Source of the DNA: an uncultured Candidatus Melainabacteria bacterium
Lineage (GTDB): Bacteria > Cyanobacteriota > Vampirovibrionia > Gastranaerophilales > Gastranaerophilaceae
NCBI GenBank assembly: GCA_934693235.1
Contig: CAKUUY010000015.1
Location: forward strand, 1-39,744
Reading direction: 5' to 3'
DNA length: 39,744 bases
Shown here: positions 16,673-24,262 of the stretch, in pieces
How the letters are laid out: the number at the start of each line of letters is the position of its first letter
Numbering within the stretch: the first letter of the stretch is position 1
Program-made: the position numbers and the translations under genes
Notes under the pieces: generated by a model
Told to the model about the DNA's origin: nothing
The model's input: the letters and a program-made list of their open reading frames with translations, nothing else
The model's database searches: none

Positions 16673-17818
16673 ATGAAAAAGTTATTAAAAGTTATGTTAT
16701 CTGCTCTTGTAGCTTTGTTTATGGTTGCTCCGGCGTTTGCTTATCCGGATGTATCACCTAATCACTGGGCTGCAAAACAGATTGAAATTTTGACAGAAAA
16801 AGGTGTAATTGTTGGGTATCCTGATGGAACATTCAAGCCTGATGATAATGTTAGTCGTGCAGAATTCGCCTCAATGGCAATTAAAGCACTTGGTCAGGAG
16901 CATACAACAGTTGCTCAACCTGTGAAATTTACAGATATTGACCCTACTTTTTGGGCGTACGATGCAATTCAAAAATCTTTGTATTTTGATTTAATTTCTT
17001 GTCCTCCAGAGGGACAACCTTTTAGACCGGATGATACAGTTACTCGTGCAGAGTCAATTTCAGTTGCGGTTAATGCATTGACAACAGAACAAATTAGTGA
17101 AATTAAAGCAAAAGAAGTTTTGTCTAAGAAATTTGCAGATACAAATGAAGTTCCGGAATGGTTCTTGGTTCCGGCAGGAAAAGCTGAAATTTTGAATATG
17201 CTTGTAACAATTCCGTCTGCAAACAAAGCAAAAGTAGAGGCTAATAGACCGGCTACTCGTGCAGAAGTTGCTGCTATTTTGTATGAAATGATGGAACAAG
17301 CAAAACTTAACCCGAACGCAAAACTGGCAGAAGCAATGAGAAAAAAGACAGGTGAAGGTTATGTCGTTGAAAATGCGGTTGTTCAAGGTAGTGTAGGCAC
17401 AATTCCTGCAGGTTCAATTGTTCCTGTAAAATTAACAAAGTATATCAGTTCTCAAACATCAGATGCCGGAGAGATTTATTCAGCTTCTGCTCCCGAAAAC
17501 TATATTACAAAAGATAAATATATTTTGGTTTATAAAGGATCTACTCTAAAAGGTCAGCTTTTGGATGTTAGAAAAGGTAAATGGTTTGTAAGAAATGGTG
17601 TTTTAGTTTTGGATAATTCATTACTTACAACAAATAATGACCAAACAGTTTCTTTCAACGGTGTTGGTGAAATAACTAAAGACCGCAACTGGTTTATGAA
17701 AATAGTTAGAGCAACTCTAAAAGGAGAAAAGCTCAATGTAGAAGCTGATGGAGTTGTATATATCAAACTTTTAAAACCTGTAAAAGTTGATTTGACAAAC
17801 GGATGGATTTTTGAATAA
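16673..17818 (+). CDS. SLH-domain secreted surface protein, 381 aa
   Basis: An exported protein that probably anchors to the cell wall. The signal peptide (MKKLLKVMLSALVALFMVAPAFA) is followed by up to three SLH modules: YPDVSPNHWAAKQIEILTEKG with GYPDGTFKPDDNVSRAEF; FTDIDPTFWAYDAIQ with PFRPDDTVTRAES; and a divergent FADTNEVPEWFLVPAGKA with NRPATRAEVAAIL. The C-terminal ~150 residues are beta-rich with an unidentified fold (GSIVPVKLTKYISS, LVYKGSTLKGQLL). The ATG at 16673 is preferred to the in-frame one at 16610 because GGAGAGG is 5 bases upstream and because it starts the signal peptide. Such SLH proteins are typical of cyanobacteria and relatives. Confidence 0.9.
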   Translation: MKKLLKVMLSALVALFMVAPAFAYPDVSPNHWAAKQIEILTEKGVIVGYPDGTFKPDDNVSRAEFASMAIKALGQEHTTVAQPVKFTDIDPTFWAYDAIQKSLYFDLISCPPEGQPFRPDDTVTRAESISVAVNALTTEQISEIKAKEVLSKKFADTNEVPEWFLVPAGKAEILNMLVTIPSANKAKVEANRPATRAEVAAILYEMMEQAKLNPNAKLAEAMRKKTGEGYVVENAVVQGSVGTIPAGSIVPVKLTKYISSQTSDAGEIYSASAPENYITKDKYILVYKGSTLKGQLLDVRKGKWFVRNGVLVLDNSLLTTNNDQTVSFNGVGEITKDRNWFMKIVRATLKGEKLNVEADGVVYIKLLKPVKVDLTNGWIFE

Positions 17819-17831
17819 AAAGTTAAAATTT

Positions 17832-17871
17832 AAAAAAGTTCTCTTTCTTTAAATAGAAAGAGGACTTTTTT
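17832..17871 (+). terminator. Strong terminator after SLH gene
   Basis: AAAAAAGTTCTCTTTCT pairs with AGAAAGAGGACTTTTTT around TTAAAT; the A and T tails make it work in both directions. Confidence 0.9.
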
Positions 17872-17894
17872 GTAATAAATATGTGTTTTTAATC

Positions 17895-17931
17895 TTGAAA
17901 TTTTAGAGAAATATGTTATTATATATATAAT
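17895..17931 (+). promoter_or_regulatory. Possible promoter of the poly-G leader locus
   Basis: TTGAAA at 17895 with TTATAT 18 bases later, or TATAAT at 17926-17931 used as an isolated -10. If either is used, the ATG at 17930 lies in the promoter and the ATG at 17966 is the first usable one. Confidence 0.4.
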
Positions 17932-18530
17932 GGATAAGAAGAAGCTTGCTAAAAGTGAATTTGCGATGAAAATTGCCGTCGGGGGGGGGGGCAGTGCGTC
18001 GGCACTTGGACGAGTAGATAGATGGCGGTTTTTTGCGGCTAAGCAGCTAGGAAGCGAAGCGGCTAAGCGAAATTTTATTAGAGAGTTTGTAAAATTATTC
18101 AGTTTAACTAAGCGTAAACTTTTTATTTTCTCGCCCCTTGGACTCTGCCGAGTCAAAACAATTGATAATTGTTTTGCGAGAGGTTTGGTTGAATTTGTTA
18201 GTGAGCTAGAGCGAACTTACAAATTCAAGAGAGGGGTTCAAAGACATAAAAACACAGATCGCGCAACAGAGTGCGCGATGACAAATATTGGTGCGAATTT
18301 CTTGAAAATCGCACGTCATTCTGTGGACAACAATATTTTGAGTCCGAAGAATCTTCTTAAAGCACTTCAAGAAGATCTTTCGCTGAGCGCTCAAGATGAC
18401 GAAGGAGTTGAAATGTTAGAACCCTCTCCCGCATTTGTAGCGTTCGCTCTAGCTCACTAACAACTGCGACCTCTCACAGTGAGAGAGGTGGTGACTGCGT
18501 AATACAAGATAATACAAATAAATATAGTAT
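17930..18530. repeat. Mosaic of palindromic repeats with a doubtful 176-codon frame
   Basis: With 11 G a frame runs from 17930 or 17966 to 18460, but its translation matches nothing I know and the DNA is mostly repeats, so I do not call it a gene. Elements seen: a perfect 22-base inverted repeat at 18195-18216 and 18442-18463; TTGAATTTGT/ACAAATTCAA at 18189-18198 and 18219-18228; AAAACAATT/AATTGTTTT near 18156-18176; GTGCGAATTTC/GAAAATCGCAC near 18290-18314; a GTCATTCTG...AAGATGACG element near 18316-18402 with a GAAGAATCTTCTT/AAGAAGAT core; CTCTCAC/GTGAGAG at 18471-18485. The frame could encode a fast-evolving leader peptide whose length depends on the G count. Confidence 0.6.
17966..17991 (+). 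repeat. Poly-G tract (11 G) in an ATGAAA-NNN-GCCGTC cassette
   Basis: ATGAAAATTGCCGTC is followed by 11 G (17981-17991). The same cassette, ATGAAAAGAGCCGTC with 10 G, starts the phase-variable gene at 37990. Homopolymers of this length slip in replication and are classic contingency loci. Confidence 0.8.
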
Positions 18531-18548
18531 AGAAAGGAAATATGAAAC

Positions 18549-19331
18549 ATGAATGCAAAATATCTAATCCGAAACGACCTTAGTGACCTAGTGCCTCAGT
18601 ATCCTAGTAACTTTATTCTCAAAAAACTTGCCTTTACTTTGGCGGAAGTTTTGATAACCTTGGCGATTATTGGTGTTGTAGCAGCAATGACCATGCCGAC
18701 TTTGATACAACATTTTCAAAAGAAATCTCTAGAAACTCAAACCCAGAGATTTTATTCCATGATGTCACAAGCCGTAAAACAATACATGGCAGACTACGGA
18801 GTTGATGATTTACGCAACACGCCGTTAGCGTATGATAATTATGAGTATGAAGGATCTCCAGAGGCAATTGCATCAATTCGTGATTTTGTAACAAAATATT
18901 TAAAAGTCGTAAAAGAATGTGACCATGATGCAAATGATTGTTTCGCATCGGAATATCAAGTGTGGAACGGTAGTAAACCAGATGGTGAAAATTTTACCAA
19001 TTTTACAACAAGAGCAAATTGGGATCGGCGTAGAGATTATGTTCTAGCGGATGGTAGTGTTATAAGAATTGGATATAATGGTCCTATTGCGTTATATGTT
19101 GATGTAAATGGTAAAAAAGGACCTAACAGGGTTGGTTACGATTTATGGTATATGGATATATTTTGGGATGGAGTTATTGATGAATATGGTGTTACCCCAG
19201 AATTTAGGTCTGGAGAAGAGAAAATCGAAAATTGGACTCCACGAGAATATAACTTTGAAAGCTGTAAGGTTGGAGCCTACAGTGGATGTTTTGGCCATTT
19301 TTTAGAAAACAATTTTAAATTTGATTATTAG
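18549..19331 (+). CDS. Prepilin-like protein with type IV pilin N-terminus, 260 aa
   Basis: An exported type IV pilin or pseudopilin-like protein. A 28-residue polar leader is followed by KKLAFTLAEVLITLAIIGVVAAMTMP: the prepilin peptidase site before F, the conserved Glu five residues in, and the hydrophobic assembly helix. The leader is longer than usual for class IVa pilins. The C-terminal domain (residues ~60-260) has few cysteines (CDHDANDC, CKVGAYSGC) and an aromatic, Asp/Gly-rich middle (LYVDVNGKKGPNRVGYDLWYMDIF), the pattern of pilin-fold domains with DVNG loops. AGAAAGGAAA precedes the ATG at 18549. An in-frame TGA at 18543 shows that the upstream poly-G frame cannot fuse to this gene. 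A bidirectional terminator follows. Confidence 0.85.
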   Translation: MNAKYLIRNDLSDLVPQYPSNFILKKLAFTLAEVLITLAIIGVVAAMTMPTLIQHFQKKSLETQTQRFYSMMSQAVKQYMADYGVDDLRNTPLAYDNYEYEGSPEAIASIRDFVTKYLKVVKECDHDANDCFASEYQVWNGSKPDGENFTNFTTRANWDRRRDYVLADGSVIRIGYNGPIALYVDVNGKKGPNRVGYDLWYMDIFWDGVIDEYGVTPEFRSGEEKIENWTPREYNFESCKVGAYSGCFGHFLENNFKFDY

Positions 19332-19336
19332 ACTTG

Positions 19337-19363
19337 AGGCGGAATTTATAAATTCCGCCTTTT
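19337..19363. terminator. Bidirectional terminator between prepilin and polymerase genes
   Basis: A 24-base perfect palindrome with arm AGGCGGAATTTA followed by TTTTAT; it lies between converging genes. Confidence 0.85.
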
Positions 19364-20591
19364 ATACGTCTTTTTTCACAAAACCTGTTTGGATGATATC
19401 TTTGCCAAAACGGGCTTCCAATTTGTCAAAGCATTTTGATAGTTTTTCTTTTTTCTTATCTATGTTTTCGTCTGAAAATAAAGACATTTGCGCTTCGTTA
19501 TTTGAAACAAATGTGTCTAAAATTACGCCTGTGCTGCGATACAAAATATTTGGGTTAAACATTTTATCAAGCAGATTAAAAACAATATCAGAAATTTCTA
19601 GTTCAAAATCCGTTGCAACATTCAAAATTTTCTTTTCACTGAAGACTCTAAAATCCTTTGTTCGCAAGAAAATACTGACACCTTTGCATTTTGCATTTAT
19701 TTTTCGTAACTTTACGCAGGCTCTGTGAATATGGTAGTTCAGAGAGTTTTTGAGATAATTTTTATCGGAAGAAAATTTCGCGAGTGCACTTGTTTTTTGG
19801 ATAGATTTTGGTAATTTTTCCTCATCTGACACCGGTGAAACCATTTCTCCCAGTAATTCATGTTTCATCTCCAGTCCGCGAATACCTATTTGTTTGTTTA
19901 ACCACAAATCGTCTTGACTAACAAGTTCATATGCTGTTAAAATCCCATTTTTTCTTAGTAAAATAGAAAGATTTTTCCCGATTCCCCAAATCTCGTCGAT
20001 GCTTGTTTTTTGTAAAAGTGGAATAATTTTGCGCGCGCCTACTAAAAAAACACCCTCACCTAATGTTTTTGCTTTATCTGACGCGAGTTTTGCCAGAGAT
20101 TTTGAAGAACTTACTCCTATAGAAACCGGTATATCCGTCTGTTTCAAGACTTCTTTCCTAATCATTTGTGCAATTTCAAGATAATTTTTTTTATATAGTC
20201 TTTCTAGACCTGTTAAATCGACAAAAGCCTCATCAATAGAGTAAATCTCAACTTTGGGACTAAAAGATTTTAAAACAGTCATGACCTTCTCTGAAATTTG
20301 GCAATACAAATCGTGGTTTGCGTTGATGTATGTTGCCTTTTTCATTTGTCCCTCAATTTGAAAGTAGGGCATTCCCATTCTTATCCCAAGCTTTTTAGCT
20401 TCTTTAGATCGAGAAATAACGCATTGCCCGCGCCCAGACATTACGCAAACCGGCTTCCCTTTAAGTTCCGGATTTATCGCTTGTTCACAAGAAACAAAAA
20501 AAGAGTCACAATCAACCAATGCTATAATATTTTTCTTTGCCATAGCAATATTTTCGGATATATTCGATTTTTCGTCAAAATTTTTATCCAT
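19362..20591 (-). CDS. Y-family DNA polymerase, UmuC-like
   Basis: Translesion DNA polymerase. Motifs: ALVDCDSFFVSCEQ (metal-binding Asp residues), GRGQCVISRSKEAKKLGIRMG, the catalytic YSIDEAFVDLTGL, VSIGVSSSKSLAKLASDKAK, and WGIGKNLSILLRKNGI (helix-hairpin-helix). The GQCVISRSKEA pattern is closer to UmuC than to DinB. Near the C-terminus, AQMSLF matches the QxSLF beta-clamp-binding motif. The start is ambiguous: ATG 20591 lies one base after the stop of the upstream RqcH gene (409 aa, coupling likely), TTG 20600 overlaps it, and ATG 20543 would give the compact N-terminus MAKKNIIALVDCD. No UmuD-like gene and no clear LexA box are visible nearby. Confidence 0.9.
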   Translation of the reverse strand: MDKNFDEKSNISENIAMAKKNIIALVDCDSFFVSCEQAINPELKGKPVCVMSGRGQCVISRSKEAKKLGIRMGMPYFQIEGQMKKATYINANHDLYCQISEKVMTVLKSFSPKVEIYSIDEAFVDLTGLERLYKKNYLEIAQMIRKEVLKQTDIPVSIGVSSSKSLAKLASDKAKTLGEGVFLVGARKIIPLLQKTSIDEIWGIGKNLSILLRKNGILTAYELVSQDDLWLNKQIGIRGLEMKHELLGEMVSPVSDEEKLPKSIQKTSALAKFSSDKNYLKNSLNYHIHRACVKLRKINAKCKGVSIFLRTKDFRVFSEKKILNVATDFELEISDIVFNLLDKMFNPNILYRSTGVILDTFVSNNEAQMSLFSDENIDKKKEKLSKCFDKLEARFGKDIIQTGFVKKDV

Positions 20592-20592
20592 G

Positions 20593-22011
20593 CTAGTCAA
20601 CTATTATTTCTTGTTCGTTTTTATATGTAACATAGCCCAAATTCGCTTTTGGCGGTTTCTTTAGGTATTTTCGTTTCGTATAAATTACACCGACTTTTGA
20701 TGATTGAGCGCCTTTGGAATATTTTTTTGCCAATTGTGCACATTTTAAAATCAATTCATTTGACGGGTTTTCGCATCTTAAAAGTACGTGTGAGCCTGCG
20801 CAATCTCTTGTGTGGAACCAGTAATCATCATCTTTTGAAAGTTTTGAAACTATATAATCGTTTTGTCGATTGTTTTTTCCGATATAAACTTTACAGTTGT
20901 CAATTTCGATTTCTGTTGGTATGAAAGAAAATTTTTCAAGTTTTTTTTCTTTCTTTTGCGGTTCAATTTCATGCCCGATAGCTTGCAAATCCTCGATTGA
21001 GTCGGCAACTTCAATTGAGTACAATGTTTGATTATAATAATCAATATTCTTTTTAAGTTCGTCAGTTAATTCAGAAAGCTTTATGACAGATGTTTTAGCC
21101 TTGTTATAGAGTTTGTAGAATTTGTTTGCGTTTTCTTTGAGTGTGCAAGTTTCATCTAATTCAATATTTATTTCTTTGTTATTTTCATAGTCATAAACCC
21201 TTATAAATTTAGAATAATCCTTATTGTTATATAGATTAGCCATTATCAAATCTCCGTAAAGCCTGTATTTGTCAGAGTTTACTTCTTTTGATAATTTGTA
21301 GTCCATTTTTTTTAGAGAATTTTTGTCTTTTTTTAATTTCGTTTGGATTATTTGAGAATACTGACCTTTTAATCGTTTGATTTTGTCGTCATAAATAATA
21401 TTTGCGTAATAGCTATCGACAAGTGAATTTATGTCATTAGTGTCATAGTTTGCAAGAGAATTCTTATTAAAATACCATTCTTTAGGACGTCCGGCAGGAT
21501 AAACGTACGGAAGCCCACCGGCCATTTCTCTTTCTCTACTTTTTTCAGCACCGACATTATGTGCGCAGCCTAAAATCATATTTGTATCATAGTTATACAA
21601 AATCACATTGGAATATTTTCCCATTAATTCAATTGCAAGGCATAAATATATTTTTTCGGATAGTTCGTTATATGTTTCAATATAAAGCTCTAAGATTCTC
21701 TCGTAGGGCGGCTGTTCGATTTTTGAGACAATCGCATTTTCAAGATATTTTCTAAGTAACATGCAAAACATCGGTGGCTTGCTCGGAATTTCTATCAAGC
21801 GTTTGTTTTCGTTCTCTTTGTTCATAAAACAAATGTGATAATACTGTGGATTTATATTGATATAAAATTTTCGGGTTTCACCTTTGTTTCTAAAAGTTAA
21901 AACAAAGTCACGTCTTGTTGGCTGTTGGATTTTTTGAATTCTGGCGCCTGACATGTATTCGGAATTTTCGTCAAACCATTTTTTTAAAGTTAAAGAATCA
22001 AAACTTATCAT
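20593..22011 (-). CDS. rqcH: NFACT-family ribosome quality-control protein RqcH
   Basis: Binds obstructed 50S subunits carrying stalled peptidyl-tRNA and, in bacteria studied, directs C-terminal alanine tailing. The N-terminal NFACT-N domain starts ISFDSLTLKKWFDE and includes LAIELMGKYSNVILYN; a helical coiled-coil region occupies residues ~225-340; the NFACT-R domain at the C-terminus has GKNNRQNDYIVSKLSKDDDYWFHTRDCAGSHV and AKKYSKGAQSSKVGVIYTKRKYLKKP. At 472 aa it is shorter than Firmicute FbpA (about 560-570) and lacks much of the C-terminal NFACT-C region. The position equivalent to the functional Asp-Arg pair reads Glu104-Arg105 (QPPYERILEL). It is divergent from nfeD and upstream of the polymerase gene. 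Confidence 0.9.
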   Translation of the reverse strand: MISFDSLTLKKWFDENSEYMSGARIQKIQQPTRRDFVLTFRNKGETRKFYININPQYYHICFMNKENENKRLIEIPSKPPMFCMLLRKYLENAIVSKIEQPPYERILELYIETYNELSEKIYLCLAIELMGKYSNVILYNYDTNMILGCAHNVGAEKSREREMAGGLPYVYPAGRPKEWYFNKNSLANYDTNDINSLVDSYYANIIYDDKIKRLKGQYSQIIQTKLKKDKNSLKKMDYKLSKEVNSDKYRLYGDLIMANLYNNKDYSKFIRVYDYENNKEINIELDETCTLKENANKFYKLYNKAKTSVIKLSELTDELKKNIDYYNQTLYSIEVADSIEDLQAIGHEIEPQKKEKKLEKFSFIPTEIEIDNCKVYIGKNNRQNDYIVSKLSKDDDYWFHTRDCAGSHVLLRCENPSNELILKCAQLAKKYSKGAQSSKVGVIYTKRKYLKKPPKANLGYVTYKNEQEIIVD

Positions 22012-22042
22012 AAAACAATTCTACAACAAAATAAGATTTTTA

Positions 22043-22071
22043 TTGACGGTTTTCAAAAAATATGCTATTAT
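22043..22071 (+). promoter_or_regulatory. Promoter of the NfeD/SPFH operon
   Basis: TTGACG (22043-22048), a 17-base spacer and TATTAT (22066-22071) preceded by TGC (extended -10). The predicted start of transcription near 22078 rules out translation starts upstream of 22098. Confidence 0.82.
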
Positions 22072-22097
22072 CAAATACAAACAAAAGGAGTAAAAAT

Positions 22098-22523
22098 ATG
22101 GTTTTATGGGAAATTTTTGCGATTGCAGGATTGGCATTTCTAATTCTTGAAATGGTTGTCCCGTCGATGTTCTTTTTAAACTTGGCGCTTGCGGGTTTTG
22201 TAACTGCGCTTATTGCTTTGTTTATTAAGAGTTGGATTGTTTTGACTTTTATATTTGTTGTTCTTTCAATCCTTTCAATTCTTTTACTCAGACCTATTTT
22301 GATTAAACAAAAAGAGTCAAAAGAAAGAGAAACTGGAATGGAGGGCAAGTATATCGGTCAAGTTGTAAAGGTTATTGAACCTGTTACAAAATTTTCAGGC
22401 GCTATTACAATCTATGACGAACGTTGGGAGGCTCGAGTAGAGTCAGATGAAACAATTCCGGCAGGAAGTGAAGTTAGAATTGTAAAAAATGAAAGCTTGG
22501 TACTTACAGTAGAAAAATTATAG
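22098..22523 (+). CDS. NfeD-family membrane protein, 141 aa
   Basis: A short-form NfeD protein. Three hydrophobic segments fill residues 1-75 (IFAIAGLAFLILEMVVPSMFF, LALAGFVTALIALF, IVLTFIFVVLSILSILLLRPI), followed by a C-terminal OB-fold-like domain (GMEGKYIGQVVKVIEPVTKFSGAITIYDERWEARVE). Such proteins lack the ClpP-like protease half and partner with SPFH proteins, as here: the SPFH gene starts 11 bases downstream. AAAGGAG lies 7 bases before the ATG. Function within membrane microdomains is known only in outline. Confidence 0.92.
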   Translation: MVLWEIFAIAGLAFLILEMVVPSMFFLNLALAGFVTALIALFIKSWIVLTFIFVVLSILSILLLRPILIKQKESKERETGMEGKYIGQVVKVIEPVTKFSGAITIYDERWEARVESDETIPAGSEVRIVKNESLVLTVEKL

Positions 22524-22534
22524 GAGAGAATGAA

Positions 22535-23506
22535 ATGACACTATTTTTATTAATATTATTAGTTGCATTATTGATTTATGTTTTTAAAGGAATCATTATT
22601 GTGCAACAACAACAAGAAGTTATTATTGAAAGAATGGGACGCTATGAAAAAACGCTTAGAGCTGGACCTAATTTTATTTTCCCAATTTTGGAAGCTCCAC
22701 GTGGAATTTTGAAAAAAGTTTCTCAAAAAGGCATTGACGGAAGGAATTTTTACTATCTTAAACCTGTTGACAGAATCGATTTGAGAGAACAAATGTATGA
22801 TTTCCCTCGTCAAAACGTAATCACACGTGATAACGTTTCTATTACAATTAATGCATTGATTTATTTTCAAATTGTTGATGCAAAGAGCGCAGTCTATGAA
22901 ATTGAAAACCTGCCGGATGCGATTGAAAAATTAACTCAAACGACATTAAGAAACCTTGTTGGGCAAATGGATTTGCAAGAAACTTTGACATCTCGTGGTA
23001 AAATTAATGATGAATTAAGAACAACTCTTGATGAAGCCACTAATAAATGGGGTGTAAAAGTCAACCGTGTCGAAATTCAAGATATTTTCCCGCCTGCAGA
23101 TATTCAGGCTTCAATGGATAAATTGATGAAAGCAGATAGAGAAAAGAAAGCGACAATTACGGAAGCAGAAGGTTTGAAAGAAGCGGCAATTAGAAAAGCT
23201 GAGGGTGAAAAAGAGGCCGCTATCCGTTCTGCAGAAGGTGCAAAACAAGCAGAAATATTAAGGGCTGAAGGTATTGCTCAGGCTCGTGTGATTGAAGCTG
23301 ATGCAGAAAAAGAAGCAATCAATAGAATTATTGCAGCATTGGCAGATAAAGGGCAGCCTGATAAATATTTGATTGCTATGAAATACCTGGATACAATGAC
23401 AGCAATTACAAGTGGTGAAAATAATAAAGTTGTTTACATGCCGTACGAAGCAACAGGAATTCTATCTTCAGTTGATGGTATTAAACAGATGTTAGATAGA
23501 AAATAG
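22535..23506 (+). CDS. SPFH/stomatin-like (QmcA-type) membrane protein
   Basis: A membrane-anchored SPFH (band 7) protein of the paraslipin/QmcA type. The N-terminal anchor (LFLLILLVALLIYVFKGIIIV) leads into QQQQEVIIERMGRYEKTLRAGPNFIFP, the PRQNVITRDNVSITINALIYFQI core, and TLRNLVGQMDLQETLTSR. The last third is an Ala/Glu-rich coiled coil with repeated EGxxxAxIRxAEG units. It follows nfeD, the standard partner, with GGAGAG upstream of its ATG. Such pairs form oligomeric rings in membrane microdomains; a specific client is not evident. Confidence 0.94.
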   Translation: MTLFLLILLVALLIYVFKGIIIVQQQQEVIIERMGRYEKTLRAGPNFIFPILEAPRGILKKVSQKGIDGRNFYYLKPVDRIDLREQMYDFPRQNVITRDNVSITINALIYFQIVDAKSAVYEIENLPDAIEKLTQTTLRNLVGQMDLQETLTSRGKINDELRTTLDEATNKWGVKVNRVEIQDIFPPADIQASMDKLMKADREKKATITEAEGLKEAAIRKAEGEKEAAIRSAEGAKQAEILRAEGIAQARVIEADAEKEAINRIIAALADKGQPDKYLIAMKYLDTMTAITSGENNKVVYMPYEATGILSSVDGIKQMLDRK

Positions 23507-23520
23507 GCAGATACTTTTCA

Positions 23521-23549
23521 AAAGCAGGGTTGTGAAAACCCTGCTTTTG
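23521..23549 (+). terminator. Terminator after the SPFH gene
   Basis: AAAGCAGGGTT/AACCCTGCTTTT with a GTGAA loop, ending in TTTTGT. The downstream GTG start at 23567 is only 18 bases further, so some read-through into the next pair is possible. Confidence 0.82.
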
Positions 23550-23566
23550 TAGAATTAAGGGATTAC

Positions 23567-24262
23567 GTGAAAAATATTTGTATACTCATACCGGCATATA
23601 ATCCGACAGATAGTTTGGTTGAACTTTTTATTTTATTAAAAAAACAACTTCCGATGGTTCCAATTGTTATAGTTAATGACGGAAGCAGATCTAATCAAAT
23701 TTTTCAAAAACTTAAAGCAAATTTATTACCTCCAAATATTGTGATAAACAATTCAAAAAATTTGGGGAAAGGTGAAAGTTTGAAGATAGGGTTTAATTAT
23801 ATATTGCAAAATTTTCAGGATTGTAAAGGAGTTATTACTGCGGATTGTGATTTGCAGCATGTTCCGGATGACATTATTCGATTAGTAAAAGAATTTTGTA
23901 ATGATGAGCAAGCTTTATATTTGGGGAGTCGATTTTCCGATGATTCAAGGGTGCCTTTAAGAAGTAAAGTTGGTAACATGCTCGCTATAAAATTAATAGA
24001 AATTTTTTATAAAACTTCTATTTCTGATACTCAAACTGGTTTGCGAGCGTTGCCTATTGAATTTGTAAAAAGTTTATTATCAATTAAGTTGTCAGATTTT
24101 TCATTTGAAACGGAAATGTTAATTATGGCACTAAAAAATAAATTAAAAATAAAAGAAATTCCTATTCAAACCGTATATATATCTGATAATAAAAGTAGTA
24201 ATTTTAAACCAATAGTAGATTCGTACAAAATATGTAAAACAATCGTTTTAGGAGTAAAATGA
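23567..24262 (+). CDS. Family 2 glycosyltransferase (dolichyl-P-mannose synthase-like)
   Basis: GT-A fold transferase using a nucleotide sugar. Motifs: NICILIPAYNPTDSL at the N-terminus, IVIVNDGSRS, NLGKGESLKIGFNYI, the metal-binding TADCDLQHVPDDI, and a final SDTQTGLRALP with FSFETEMLIMALKN. No C-terminal membrane segments are present (231 aa), so it resembles short polyprenol-phosphate glycosyl synthases. GTG start with AAGGGA upstream. Its stop overlaps the ATG of the next gene by 4 bases, so they act in one pathway, probably surface-sugar assembly. Confidence 0.9.
   Translation: MKNICILIPAYNPTDSLVELFILLKKQLPMVPIVIVNDGSRSNQIFQKLKANLLPPNIVINNSKNLGKGESLKIGFNYILQNFQDCKGVITADCDLQHVPDDIIRLVKEFCNDEQALYLGSRFSDDSRVPLRSKVGNMLAIKLIEIFYKTSISDTQTGLRALPIEFVKSLLSIKLSDFSFETEMLIMALKNKLKIKEIPIQTVYISDNKSSNFKPIVDSYKICKTIVLGVK

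Noticed and set aside
17930..18460. 176-codon frame through the poly-G tract as an ordinary gene
   Set aside because: No ribosome site at 17930, the DNA is mostly palindromic repeats, and the translation has no recognisable domain. Kept as a repeat region with a possible leader peptide.
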